Shown: piece by piece, positions 1 through 9,288 of the stretch
How the letters are laid out: every line of letters begins with the position of its first letter
How positions within the stretch are numbered: the first letter of the stretch is position 1
Assembly (NCBI RefSeq): GCF_000003605.2
Contig: NW_003112965.1
Span: 276,501 to 289,434, forward strand
Length of the DNA: 12,934 nucleotides
Source: Saccoglossus kowalevskii
Lineage: Eukaryota; Hemichordata; Enteropneusta; Harrimaniidae
Reading direction: 5' to 3'
The notes under the pieces: model-generated
What the model saw: only the letters and a program-made list of their open reading frames with translations
Database searches by the model: none
What the model was told of the DNA's origin: nothing
Program-made: the position numbers and the translations under genes

Positions 1-824
1 TGACATACAAAAAGATACAGGGCTAGCTTAGGGTTATAAGCATGATAATTAATAAACAAAACAGTAAGTTATATATTCCCTTTTCTAAAAAAATATCCTC
101 TGAAGCTTAGATCCATTTTATTCAGGAGCCTTTAAATCATGGATTATAGTTTGCCTAAGTGTGGCCTGAGCCATACGATTCCATTCTCTTCAGAGTGCAG
201 TTGAGATTAATTGCTGCTTCACTGAATTAGTTTACACATGCATGTCACAGCAACCTCATAATCCTGATAAAGTCTGTTCTGACACCACCAGTTTTCTACC
301 CGGAAAATTGTTTCAAAAAACATATTGGTTACAATTATGTAGTTTTTAAATAAAATCAACTATGAAACCCCCCTCCCTAATCCTGTAATAGACCTGGCTG
401 CCGTTAGGAACTGTCCATCTCGGTTGAAGTTTGTTTAAACTGTACTCCTGACTAGATCAGTGAAAAAAAAAAACTAGCCGATTATAAAAATGTGTCTGGT
501 GACAGAGGTTCATTGTGTCTAATCTTCAATGGTCACTGATGTAGTAATTTCCTCTGCACCAATTTAAAAGTAAATTACTTTTCAATTTTGTCTCGGTTGT
601 CATGTTTATTTGCTTTCTAGTTTTGAATGCAACAGAAACCAAGCTTCACACTTCTTTTCAGTCTGCTGGCAAATGCCAATTTTGTTTTTTATGTTTAACG
701 TGATAGTAAATGTGCATAACAGATTGATTATATCAGTTGACCCATCATCATTGCGGGCAAGCTGTCAGACTGGTATGCTAAAATGCTTTATAGAGAACAC
801 TGCAATAAAATGTCTAAATACACA

Positions 825-917
825 GTGAGAATAACCAGAGACCAGTGAATGTGATGGGCTTTTAGCACCATTCAAGTGAGAATAACCCGAGACCAGTGAA
901 TGTGATGGGCTTTTAGC
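825..917. repeat. 51-bp tandem duplication
   Basis: Two adjacent copies start at 825 and 876. About 42 bp match nearly perfectly (gtgagaataac, then gagaccagtgaatgtgatgg, then gcttttagc) before diverging. No gene is associated with it. Confidence 0.85.
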
Positions 918-2469
918 TTGTCAGATCATGCATTGTGTACATCATATATTGTGTTGGGAGGTTCTTGATTTTCTAGCTACAACCTTCTGCACTGACCAAA
1001 CTACCACTGAAGGTGGGGAATTGTTGGTTTTGGCAGGAGTATACAGGCATTTGGTGGGACATTCTACTGATGCAGCTTCATATTTCTCAAAGCCTCTAGT
1101 ATGTGCAGAAACAAATTCTACAATGAGATTCATGCTTCAAGGGCATCAAAGTTCTCCTTTTCAGTGTTACTATAACCAGAAAGGTTGTGTGCTGCAAATA
1201 TAGTGAAACTGATTAGTATGAGAAGCTTCAGGGCAATATGGAATAATTGACAATTTTGTCACCATGTTGGAAATCAAAATATGGATGGTTTAACACTGAA
1301 CCAAGATGAAATGAACTAGCCACTGGTGGCGCTGTATGCAATCAATATCTATTTCAGCTTGCCGTAGCTCATTTAGATTGTATAGTGAAACAAGAAAACA
1401 TTTGTTAAATTTGGTGACCAGTTTAGTATGATAGAAAGCGTTTACAGTCTTCAAATAACCACAATAGACAGAGTAGGGGTCAAGACCAAATATACGCGAT
1501 TCCAACGTTTCATACTAAATGCTTTCTATTAATATTCATGAGATATGCCTACGTCATAACCTCGTTAAAAGTTATTTAACCACATTGATGGTGCTGAATG
1601 TTGCCTTCATATTCGAAGCCCACACTTAAGTGACACTACCAGATATCAAGCCAGCGACTGCTGAGGATTTGTACACATTTCCACCATGTCATACGCTGTA
1701 ATATGCAATGACAATCCTGGGTAACTGATTAGTCTAATCTTTTCAAACAATGGCAAGTTGTATAATGACAATAGGACTTGAGGACCACCCAGCTCCCATT
1801 CTAGACACAAGTTTGGTATTTTGCAACAAGTGTAAAAGTTAGGACTCAGGAGGCTAACTGCATAATGCTAAAAGCTCCTGAACATTGAGGATGAGAGCTC
1901 GTCATATTGTGTGTGCTTGAGTAAATAAGCTCAGATATCCGCATTTGACATTTTAAAAAGTAAGTCAGATTACACAAAGAGGTTACATTTTTCAAACTGA
2001 ATAAACAACAAATTCATGAAAATACTTGAAAATAGTAGCATTAAATGTGGGCTTCATTGGATAATAGTTTTGATGCTGACTCCAAGAAACAATATTCATT
2101 TCAACAAACTACCGGTAATGATACTCAGTGCATATGACTCATTTTAGAGACTAAGGCTGCTTGCATTTTGGCAAGTACAAGACCAGAGTAACCATTCAAC
2201 CTACACGAAACACTTTTACACCATATGATACTTATAAATATGAAAATGGATTGTTCCATAAAAAAATGGTGAATAAGCTAATTATTACTACATTGTACAC
2301 CAGTAGTGCAATGTCTACTAACATGTCTGTTAGACAATGGCAACTATGAATATCCTGAGTACAAGTACACATTGTATAATTACTTGCTTTAAAAACATTC
2401 AGTAAAATGCCATGGTAAATGATAAGTAAATTAAATATAAAATGCGATAAATACATTATAAAGACTTGT

Positions 2470-2526
2470 GTTACCATAACATGTTCTACTAAAGAAGTTA
2501 CCATAACATGTTCTACTACTAAAGAA
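2470..2526. repeat. 27-30-bp tandem duplication
   Basis: gttaccataacatgttctac plus taaagaa occurs at 2470-2496 and again at 2497-2526 with a 3-bp act insertion. A third partial copy (accataac) follows. Confidence 0.85.
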
Positions 2527-2626
2527 GACACCATAACTGAAAACCCTAGTTACTATTTCAAATCACTTTCAATACAAGTGTCCCATTGACATGTACCACT
2601 TGTTTGGTTCAATGACAGATAAACTA

Positions 2627-2763
2627 AAAATATTTGTTTGGTTACATGTACGATTGTCAAGAATTATAAGAACATTCTGATGATAATTTCTATGATCAGC
2701 TATTGTTCCAAAAATGTTCATTTTTGTATCTTTTTGGATATGTTTTCTCCAAACAAATATTTT
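2627..2763. repeat. 15-bp perfect inverted repeat, 107-bp loop
   Basis: aaaatatttgtttgg (2627-2641) is the exact reverse complement of ccaaacaaatatttt (2749-2763). The loop contains a second small palindrome, caaaaatg-ttc-atttttg, near 2709-2726. It could be a small fold-back element or chance in AT-rich DNA. Confidence 0.55.
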
Positions 2764-3040
2764 GTGACTGGAAAACATTTTTAAAAGTTGATGACATGTG
2801 TTAAAATCACTAATTATGAGATAATTTTGAAACAACAAATGTGTTCGTCTCCACAGTTTGTATCTTATAGGTTGAATTCCCACAATCTACATATACCTTA
2901 ATGACACTAAGCTATTCCCTGTGACTGCATATTTGAAATTCTTAAGAAAAAAACAAACTCAAAGGTAGTTTGAACATTTTTTCAAATCAAAATGGTCATC
3001 AGTGTAGGTTTAAAAAACTGTAGATGAAAATCACAATGCT

Positions 3041-3046
3041 TTTAAT
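3041..3046 (-). promoter_or_regulatory. Candidate polyadenylation signal ATTAAA
   Basis: ATTAAA on the minus strand (tttaat on plus), about 235 bases beyond the stop codon of the SCI1-like gene. I saw no AATAAA on this strand between the stop and this site. It would give a short 3' UTR with cleavage near 3010-3030. Such hexamers are common in AT-rich DNA, so this is only a candidate. Confidence 0.35.
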
Positions 3047-3278
3047 TCAGATTAAATTCAGCCACACCCATCCTGCATGATGTTGGTAATTATGCATATT
3101 CTTCCTGCTGTTTCTATGACAACAGCAAAAGAACACTATACATTATAATTGAATCCTTTCAATATTGATGGGATTTATGTTTCGACTTCGCTTTACATAT
3201 TTTTACTGAAAGATACATTGGTATCAAATATTGTCATTGTGATGAGGTAGTGTGGTAGAGGAAAATATTATTATACAT

Positions 3279-3335
3279 TTATGGTTTCCATAACGAGTTT
3301 TCACTTCTGTTTGCTTTCGCAAGTTGAAGAAGAGA
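3279..3335 (-). CDS. Exon j, terminal exon with TAA stop
   Basis: A strong polypyrimidine acceptor (eight T then acag) opens an 18-codon exon, SLLQLAKANRSENSLWKP, ending in TAA at 3279-3281. It continues the helical KEKAKME run and supplies the hydrophobic LLQLAKA end expected after such a segment. It is too short for ORF length criteria; support is phase plus splice quality. Confidence 0.75.
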   Translation of the reverse strand, partial: SLLQLAKANRSENSLWKP

Positions 3336-6300
3336 CTGTAAAAAAAATACAGATATTCAATTATTAATTACATAAAAAAGAATATATAATAATACATGTA
3401 TGTAACAATTTAGTTTTTCCACCAGTCAACGAATCAGATGAGTTCGAGAAAAGAAAATATTATCATAGGTCTTTAGTATTTTAACAAACACTGGTCAAAG
3501 CTTACTTTTCGGGTAAATAATATTTCATTAAGATTTAAAGTAGGGGGGGGGGGGGTCACCAGTGAAAGCAGCTAATTAATTACTATCAGCTACTCTTTTA
3601 TTAATATTGAATGATATGAGTACATACTTCCATTTTTGCTTTCTCCTTGGCACGATATTCAGTGACTTTCTCACTATCAGCTTGCTGGCGTATTAGCCTT
3701 TTTTCTTCCATTTGTCTTTTTCTTTTCTGTAACTTTGCTTGAAAATTATCATCCCTACAAAGAGTCAATGACAACTGATTATTCCAAAGGAAGTAAATCA
3801 CAATTATGATTAACATTTGCAATAATTTGAAGAGCAATATTAGTTAATTATTCATTACAATGTAATTTAAGAACTTTTTTTGCACCACCAGTTCCCATTT
3901 TGCAGCACAAATTAACAAAATAGTCTCATTTATAGTCTCCATTTTCCTTCAGAATATTTTATGTAAAAACTGGAAATTTACTTAAATTTTGTTTGTTGGC
4001 TCAAAATTTAGGGTTCATTTCCAAAAATATTGAACAATATAGGAAAAAGTACAGAACAACTTGGTGGCGAAGAATTTAAATTTTCCTGCCTAAATTTTCA
4101 TAATTTTTTTTCTGAAATTTCAGACTACATATTTCTTACCCTCCAATAATATAAGACTCTTTCATTTCAGGACTGTGTTCTCTACTTTTTCTCTCATATG
4201 ATCTAGCAATTCTCTTTTCAACCTTAGCCTCATATCCAGTTGCTTTTGGTGCAAGCTCATCCATAACCTAGATAAAACGAATTAAGGCAATATCTAACAG
4301 TGATTCAAATTAAAAGCATCATCATGACCACTAATACATCTACACTGTTACTCTATATTATATTCACATTATTATGATGATCTATTATTTACTGTATAAA
4401 AAGAGTAAAATCTGCATGTAACCTCACATGGCAAAGGTCAATACACAGTTTTGTCAAAGCTAAGACAGCCTTGCCAACCTCAGCTTGCTGTAGTGAACAT
4501 GTGTATTAATTAGACTGAATAAAGCATCACATACTGAGACTCAATCATATGACACTTCTGGTATAATCATGTTTTACAATCAAAAGTAACACATCAAGGC
4601 ATTGGCATGGTTCTAGACAAACTCTGAACTGAAAAAAACTCACCATTTTGTCGTGATCTTTGAATTGCTTCCTTTCTTTCTGCAGCATTTTTCTACTGGC
4701 TTCTCTTTCTGCTTCTATTTCATATTGTGATTTAGAAGGCTGTGATAATGTGGGTAATTAAACAATACAATGTTACACATAAAAAAATACTAGGTGTGAT
4801 AACGTGGATAATTAGACAATACAATGTTACACATACAAAAATACTAGCTGTGATAATGTGGATAATTGGACAATACAATGTTACACATACACAAATACTA
4901 GGTGTGATAATGTGGATAATTAGACGATACAATGTTACACATACAAAAATACTAGGTGTGATAATGTGGATAATTAGACAATACAATGTTACACATACAA
5001 AAATACTAGGTGTGATGATGTGGATAATTGGACAATACAATGTTACACATACACAAATACTAGGTGTGATAATGTGGATAATTAGACAATACAATGTTAC
5101 ACATACAAAAATACTAGGTGTGATAATGTGGATAATTAGACAATACTAGGTGTGATAATGTGGATAATTGGACAATACAATGTTACACATACAAAAATAC
5201 TAGGTGTGATAATGTGGATAATTGGACAATACAATGTTACACATACAAAAATACTAGGTGTGATAATGTGGATAATTGGACAATACAATGTTACACATAC
5301 AAAAATACTAGGTGTGATAATGTGGATAATTGGACAATACAATGTTACACATACAAAAATACTAGGTGTGATAATGTGGATAATTGGACAATACAATGTT
5401 ACACATACAAAAATACTAGCTGTGATAATGTGGATAATTGGACAATACAATGTTACACATACAAAAATACTAGGTGTGATAATGTGGATAATTGGACAAT
5501 ACAATGTTACACATACAAAAATACTAGGTGTGATAATGTGGATAATTGGACAATACAATGTTACACATACAAAAATACTAGGTGTGATAATGTGGATAAT
5601 TAGACAATACAATGTTACACATACAAAAATACTAGGTGTGATAATGTGGATAATTAGACAATACAATGTTACACATACAAAAATACTAGGTGTGATAATG
5701 TGGATAATACAATTATACATGTGCACCTATACTAGGTAAATTTGTACAAACATTTCCCTACATGTGTACATCTAAGTGCATGTGCTACTACTGGTATAGG
5801 AAATACTGTATATGCATGTGTGTTAAGCCTACTAGTATATGTATATCACCTCTATATGGAGGCATAATGGTTAATGGATCAAGGCTTCAGGGGATTTGAA
5901 TCTTATGGGCACCTGCCTACTCAGCACATACATGTAGTCCTAGATGGGAGAATCGCATGCTGTTGGATGGGGACGAGTGCCGTTTCTGCCTTCAGTAAAA
6001 AAAAATATATATATATCAAATAAAAAACAAGACCAGTACCTAAAATATACGAATAATTAACTGATATCACTTACAGGAAGTACTGGTCCCACAATTGGTT
6101 TATAATCACTTGGTAGAGCCGGCCCTTGTACTGGTTTCAATGCCGTAGGAGGTAACATAGGCCCTTGTACTGGTTTACTCTGTGAACTTGGCACTGATGG
6201 ACCTTGCATCGGCTTAACAAATGTCCCTGTTGACAATGCAGGTCGTTTGTTGAACTGATCATCACTACTGCTGCTACTTTTACCAAATGTAGAGAATCCA

Positions 6301-9288
6301 TCATTATCGTGCATTGAGACATTTGATCCTGATGTCCAACTCTTTATCCTCCCTCTTACAGTACGAATCTTAGACTGTTCTGTATCAGAAAACTAACAAC
6401 AGGAAGAGATTTATTAGAAATATTGGCAATATTTGTAGTATATATTGAAAACTGTGAAAGTACTGAGTAGCCAAGATGTTTAAATATATATTACATGTAT
6501 GTACCAGACTATAATTTTCACTGGTAGCAAACTTTTGATATTTGTTAAAATTAGACACTTGCTGAATTATCAATTTTAATAATATTACAGTACATTCTTG
6601 ATACTACACAAGTGTGTCAAGGGGTAAATTATTCACTGGGTTTTAATTTTGCTTATTTTGCAGAATGGAAAATGTGCTAAATTATAACCCAATGAATATG
6701 TAAAATTTAGCATAGAACACATAATCTAAATGATAAAACTTTGAATTTAAAACCCACTGAATATACCTGTAATGGTAAATCAGCGAAATTTAAACCCAGT
6801 GAAAATTAGTCATTTTACAGTAGTCTACAAAAATTACCAAGTATACCAAGGATACTACGGTACTCTAAATCTACTATGGAAGTAAGACTGTGCTTATAAA
6901 GAGAACACTGGAACCAATATGAAGATAGATAATCAACCATGACATGTAAACCAATGAAACATAACAACACTGTCACCTACAAACCAGGAAGTATTGAATT
7001 CAAACTCACCTTCCATCTGTACTTAGTTCTAGAAGACGCTGCGACATCTGAAGCATCAAGGCCTTCATAATATTTCTGAGAGAAAATTGTACTACATGTA
7101 GATCCTAAAGATTTGATTCTAACTAGATGAAAATGTTTTTATTGATTAAAAATGAATGACTTTTGGCTAGAATAAAAGTGCATGTTGACAGCCACTTAAT
7201 GTAAAACTGTTTATTTGTACATGACATACAGAGTGTTGTGATTAGTTGATCTATGAGTGCCAGTGAAATTGTTCACTTTTACAAACTTTAATTATTTTCT
7301 CTGAAATTGGCATATCGGTAAATGGATTTTGTGTGAAATAAAAGCACTTTTCAATCTTGGAAGGTGAATGAAAAATCATATAATGATAAAACAATAACAG
7401 TAAGCAGTTAATTACCTTGGGGAGTCTTCCTTTATTCCATTTCTTCACAAATTTCTTAAATAAAACTTTAGCTTTCGATGTTTCAAGTTCATCAACATAT
7501 TTCTTTTTCTGCAGAAAGTCGTTCATAATTACATATAAGCTTAAACTCCCACATACATAACATGTATACATAAATATGTAATATCAAATAAAAACTTCTT
7601 TAAATTTTGAAAGAAAAAACCAACAATGAAAAGCATCAAGGAAAAATGTAGGTTTCCTAATATTTTTTGAACAATGATTATTAAATTTACTCAATTAGAA
7701 CAGCATCCCTCCAATAAATGTGCATTAAATCTGACAATGTTATCAAAGGGTACTGACTGAGTGCAATAAACACAAGTGATTTGAAATGAATTTTTGTATA
7801 GGGCATTTTCATGCAAATATATAATAATATTAAACAGATCATAAGACAACTGGCAAGTACATGTACATAATAATAGCTCACCTCTTCTGTTACCCAGAGT
7901 CTAAACTCCAAACCTTTACTATAGAAATCATCTATATTTATTTTACCTGCAGGGAATAAAACAAGAACAGTTCAGTTGTACATTTGTGGAACTGAATTTT
8001 AGGAACCCCCCCCCCCCCAAAAAAAAATCTTTATCCAACAACATTTTTACTGTTTCTAAATTATTTGATACTAAAAAGGATTGGTGATGATTCTTAAAAT
8101 CGCATGGAATTAAACAAGAAAGAAAAATCAATCTTTGAAGAAGCTATGTAACCTGCATAAACTTGTACTTGTGTATCTCCTAACTGTACCACTAATAAAG
8201 GAAGCAACTATTAAAACTTTCTCTATATTTCCAAAACAGAAAATGATCCATTCATGCAGTGCTGAGTGTTGATTTAGGGAAAGTTATTTGACATGGCAAG
8301 TTACCCAGTACCCAGAAATTAGTGCAAATGTACAGTCAGTAATGATGTGAATACCGGTATGTATTATATCTAGCAAAGAAATAGTTTGCATGTTATATGG
8401 TACACATTCCTTACCTTCAGCTTTCATTTTCTCCTTTTTCTTTTTTTTCTTTTCTTCCACTTTCTTTTTCTTTTTAGCGCTTGCATCTAACTTGACTTTC
8501 TTGGCAGATAAAGCTTCAGTATCTGAGTCTACAATATTGAAACTGTTACCAGTCTGAACTAACAAATCATGACATGTCAGCTACACGTACAGATATATAC
8601 ACATTATAACATAGAATATTTTGCAAAGAATGTATGTCGATGCTACATGTACCTCATTATAAGTGCCATCCACACCATATAGCAATAAACTACAATTTGC
8701 ATAACTAGAAGCACATCTCCAATAGAGGTACATGTATACGTTAGAAAAAATGTACTGTACCTTACTACAGTATACCACAGTATTTATTTCTAATAGAGCA
8801 AATGTACTACTTGTTTAACTTCTTTTAGACACATATTACATGGTATTGTACATGTAATAGCCAGTTTCAAGGCCAATCATAATTTTTTATTGTGGTAAAA
8901 TATAAATATATAATACAGAAAAAAATAATATCAAACACACCAAGGCAACTAGTTGAGCATTCAAACATGTCATGTAGCATATTCAGCTAATTTTGACTAG
9001 CATGGCTTTAGCTATTTCAATGTGTAGCTAATTCAATACATTTTCACAATGAGACTGTTAGCACTTTAGTGAAAATGAAATAAGGGTTCTGCTTATTTAG
9101 TCATTCAACAAAATTTGTTATAATTGTACACAGATACTTCACAGTGAATACATTACAGTGAGTTGTAAAATAATGCATGGATGTGAAAAAAGTGTTACTG
9201 CGGAGTTGGTATGTTACCTGAATCTGATGCAGAACTGTAATCAGAGCCACTATCACTGCTTTCTTCTCTCTTTGACTTCTTTTTATGT
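3279..9288 (-). CDS. SCI1-like lysine-rich nuclear protein, 10 exons, 5' partial
   Basis: Spliced gene. Exons are 9218-9288, 8415-8528, 7882-7946, 7416-7508, 7010-7075, 6075-6392, 4644-4739, 4140-4267, 3628-3754 and 3279-3335. The sum is 1135 nt: one leading base, 377 codons and TAA. All nine internal introns (292-1335 bp) are GT-AG and phases match at every junction. In visible residues, 1-61 are Lys/Ser/Glu-rich with a probable nuclear localisation signal. Residues 66-137 (IDDFYSKGLEFRLW, LFKKFVKKWNKGRLPK, YYEG, YRWKF) resemble the conserved core of plant SCI1 and its relatives. Residues 195-242 carry four KPxxGPxLP-type repeats. Residues 243-377 are charged and helix-prone, with MDELAPKATG, GGDDNF and EYRAKEKAKMES motifs. 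The SCI1 link is from memory of that family and the biochemical role is unknown; a nuclear or splicing-associated role is inference. No initiating ATG was found. Confidence 0.85.
3543..3555. repeat. G13 homopolymer
   Basis: Thirteen consecutive G on plus (C on the gene's sense strand), in the last intron about 70 bases from a donor. Length calls in such tracts are error-prone. Confidence 0.9.
3628..3754 (-). CDS. Exon i, GGDDNF and KEKAKME segment
   Basis: Acceptor ctttgtag and donor gtatgt. The first base completes Gly. It then reads DDNFQAKLQKRKRQMEEKR and finishes TEYRAKEKAKME on a codon boundary. It is continuously charged and probably helical. In the expected frame it reads straight on into the last exon. 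Confidence 0.85.
4140..4267 (-). CDS. Exon h, MDELAPKATG segment
   Basis: Acceptor ttttatctag and donor gtaaga. It begins VMDELAPKATGYEAKVEKR, then SYERKSREHSPEMKES and ends YIIG plus two bases of a Gly codon. The DELxPKxTGxExxxEK pattern followed by SPE and GG is the most conserved-looking part of the C-terminal half. Confidence 0.85.
4644..4739 (-). CDS. Exon g, charged helical segment
   Basis: Thirty-two codons, in phase. It reads PSKSQYEIEAEREASRKM and then a Lys/Glu/Gln-rich stretch ending KDHDKM. The donor is gtgagt. The acceptor AG (4740-4741) lies on the edge of the 54-bp minisatellite, so the repeat array supplies the polypyrimidine and branch region for this exon. It is probably coiled-coil or single alpha-helix. 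Confidence 0.82.
4741..5707. repeat. 54-bp minisatellite in intron
   Basis: There are seventeen full 54-bp units (starts 4741, 4795, 4849, 4903, 4957, 5011, 5065, then 5151 to 5637 every 54), one 32-bp deleted unit (5119-5150) and a partial end unit from 5691. Each unit begins tgtgataatgtggataatt and ends atactagg. Because 54 is a multiple of three and few stops occur, both strands show long but meaningless reading frames. Variants: A or G at unit position 20; acacaaatac instead of acaaaaatac in the units at 4849 and 5011, three units apart; final C instead of G in the units at 4795 and 5367. The array begins at the splice acceptor of the exon at 4644-4739. Confidence 0.97.
5849..6018 (+). 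mobile_element. tRNA-derived SINE-like element
   Basis: This lies in an intron, in the opposite orientation to the gene. An A-box-like TGGTTAATGGA (5868-5878) and a B-box-like GATTTGAATCT (5893-5903) sit only 14 bases apart, shorter than in a normal tRNA, so the head may be internally deleted. A more GC-rich body follows (ggatggggacgagtgccgtt near 5965) and ends in an A-run plus (AT)n tail. A possible 7-bp target duplication, tatatca, occurs at 5842-5848 and 6012-6018, but it is weak because it lies in AT repeats. Identity is inferred from layout, not from a match to a named family. Confidence 0.4.
6000..6017. repeat. A-run and (AT)n microsatellite
   Basis: A short A-run passes into alternating AT at the end of the SINE-like unit. 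It probably originated as the SINE tail. Confidence 0.7.
6075..6392 (-). CDS. Exon f, Ser-rich linker and four GPxLP repeats
   Basis: The largest exon, 106 codons, with acceptor tttgttgttag-like sequence at 6393 and a perfect gtaagt donor. It begins FSDTEQSKIRTVRGRIKSW, passes a run of Ser/Asp (SSSSSDD), then carries four tandem units: VKPMQGPSVP, SKPVQGPMLP, LKPVQGPALP and YKPIVGPVLP, spaced 13, 13 and 12 residues. The middle two share near-identical codons, pointing to recent duplication. A GP.LP motif before a charged C-terminal region recurs in RNA-processing-type proteins, which is weak functional evidence. Confidence 0.88.
6629..6807. repeat. Fold-back motif family, four copies
   Basis: A motif of about 25-30 bp, tattcactgggttttaattt, occurs once on plus (6629-6660) and three times on minus as degenerate copies (6676-6700, 6740-6764, 6778-6807; for example aaatttaaacccagtgaaaa). 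The outer pair forms a long imperfect stem, and tgctaaatt/aatttagca forms an inner stem (6674-6713). It lies wholly within the intron 6393-7009. The layout suits a small fold-back transposable element or MITE remnant; the family is not identified. Confidence 0.6.
7010..7075 (-). CDS. Exon e, end of SCI1-like domain
   Basis: Acceptor tttctctcag and donor gtgagt. Twenty-two codons, in phase. It opens KYYEGLDASD and ends SSRTKYRWK. The YYEG and (S/T)xYxWK(F) elements close the SCI1-like domain; the final Phe comes from the next exon. Confidence 0.84.
7416..7508 (-). CDS. Exon d, core of SCI1-like domain
   Basis: Acceptor tttctgcag and donor gtaatt. Thirty-one codons, in phase at both ends. It contains KKKYVDELETSKAK and LFKKFVKKWNKGRLPK. 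The FKKFVKxWNxGxLP block is the most diagnostic part of the protein and the best query for homologues. Confidence 0.88.
7882..7946 (-). CDS. Exon c, start of SCI1-like domain
   Basis: Acceptor attccctgcag and donor gtgagc. It completes a Gly codon and then reads KINIDDFYSKGLEFRLW plus VTEE, ending on a codon boundary. The acidic pair, aromatic residue, EF and W spacing is the opening of the SCI1-like domain. At 65 bp it is too short to be found by ORF length; it was located by splice sites and phase. Confidence 0.82.
8006..8027. repeat. C13-A9 tract
   Basis: Thirteen C followed by nine A on plus. On the gene's sense strand it reads T9 then G13, inside the intron 7947-8414. It is the second long G:C homopolymer in an AT-rich window, and both lie in introns of the same gene. 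Confidence 0.9.
8415..8528 (-). CDS. Exon b, polylysine/glutamate stretch
   Basis: Acceptor aatattgtag and donor gtaagg. It reads SDTEALSAKKVKLD, then an almost pure Lys/Glu run through KKEKMKAE. The KKVKLD and Lys-run segments are candidate nuclear localisation signals. A single base remains for the next exon (phase 1). Low complexity makes homology searches with this exon alone unreliable; support comes from the splice sites and phase continuity. Confidence 0.8.
9218..9288 (-). CDS. Exon a (most upstream visible), Lys/Ser-rich
   Basis: Acceptor cgttttcag precedes 9288 and a gtaaca donor follows 9218. The first base completes a codon begun in an unseen upstream exon; the last base opens the Asp codon finished in the next exon. 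It reads HKKKSKREE, then Ser/Asp-rich sequence ending SASDS. The composition is that of a basic, phosphorylatable nuclear localisation segment. It is an internal exon, since no in-frame ATG was found just upstream and the acceptor is good. Confidence 0.75.

Larger units (their letters stand above)
1..3040. other. Non-coding flank downstream of the gene; no supported gene
   Basis: I see no exon chain, conserved motif or RNA gene here. Open stretches at 610-828, 928-1203 (plus), 1290-1505, 2232-2534 and 2569-2883 (minus) encode nothing recognisable, lack coding-like repetition of motifs and are of chance length for this base composition. The stretch 928-1203 is somewhat more GC-rich than its surroundings and could be a decayed transposon piece. 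Apart from the listed repeats the segment appears to be unique intergenic DNA. Confidence 0.6.

Noticed and set aside
928-1203. 91-codon plus-strand reading frame
   Set aside because: It has no recognisable motif, no splice partners and no second exon. The opposite strand is equally open over part of it.
1421-1530. Inverted repeat (tttagtatg/catactaaa and atagaaagc/gctttctat)
   Set aside because: The two arms are in crossed order and cannot form one continuous stem. They are short and may be chance.
2569-2883. 104-codon minus-strand reading frame
   Set aside because: It spans an inverted repeat and AT-rich sequence, with no domain or conserved pattern.
4741-5707. CRISPR array
   Set aside because: The repeats are directly adjacent with no unique spacers, and the sequence context is eukaryotic.
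4732-5739. Several long reading frames on both strands encoding an 18-residue repeat
   Set aside because: They arise because the minisatellite unit is 54 bp, a multiple of three, and few stops occur in it. They are not in frame with the flanking exon, and the array lies inside an intron.
7251-7571. Unspliced 106-residue minus-strand protein
   Set aside because: Only the central part (7416-7508) is a real exon; the rest is intron read-through on both sides.
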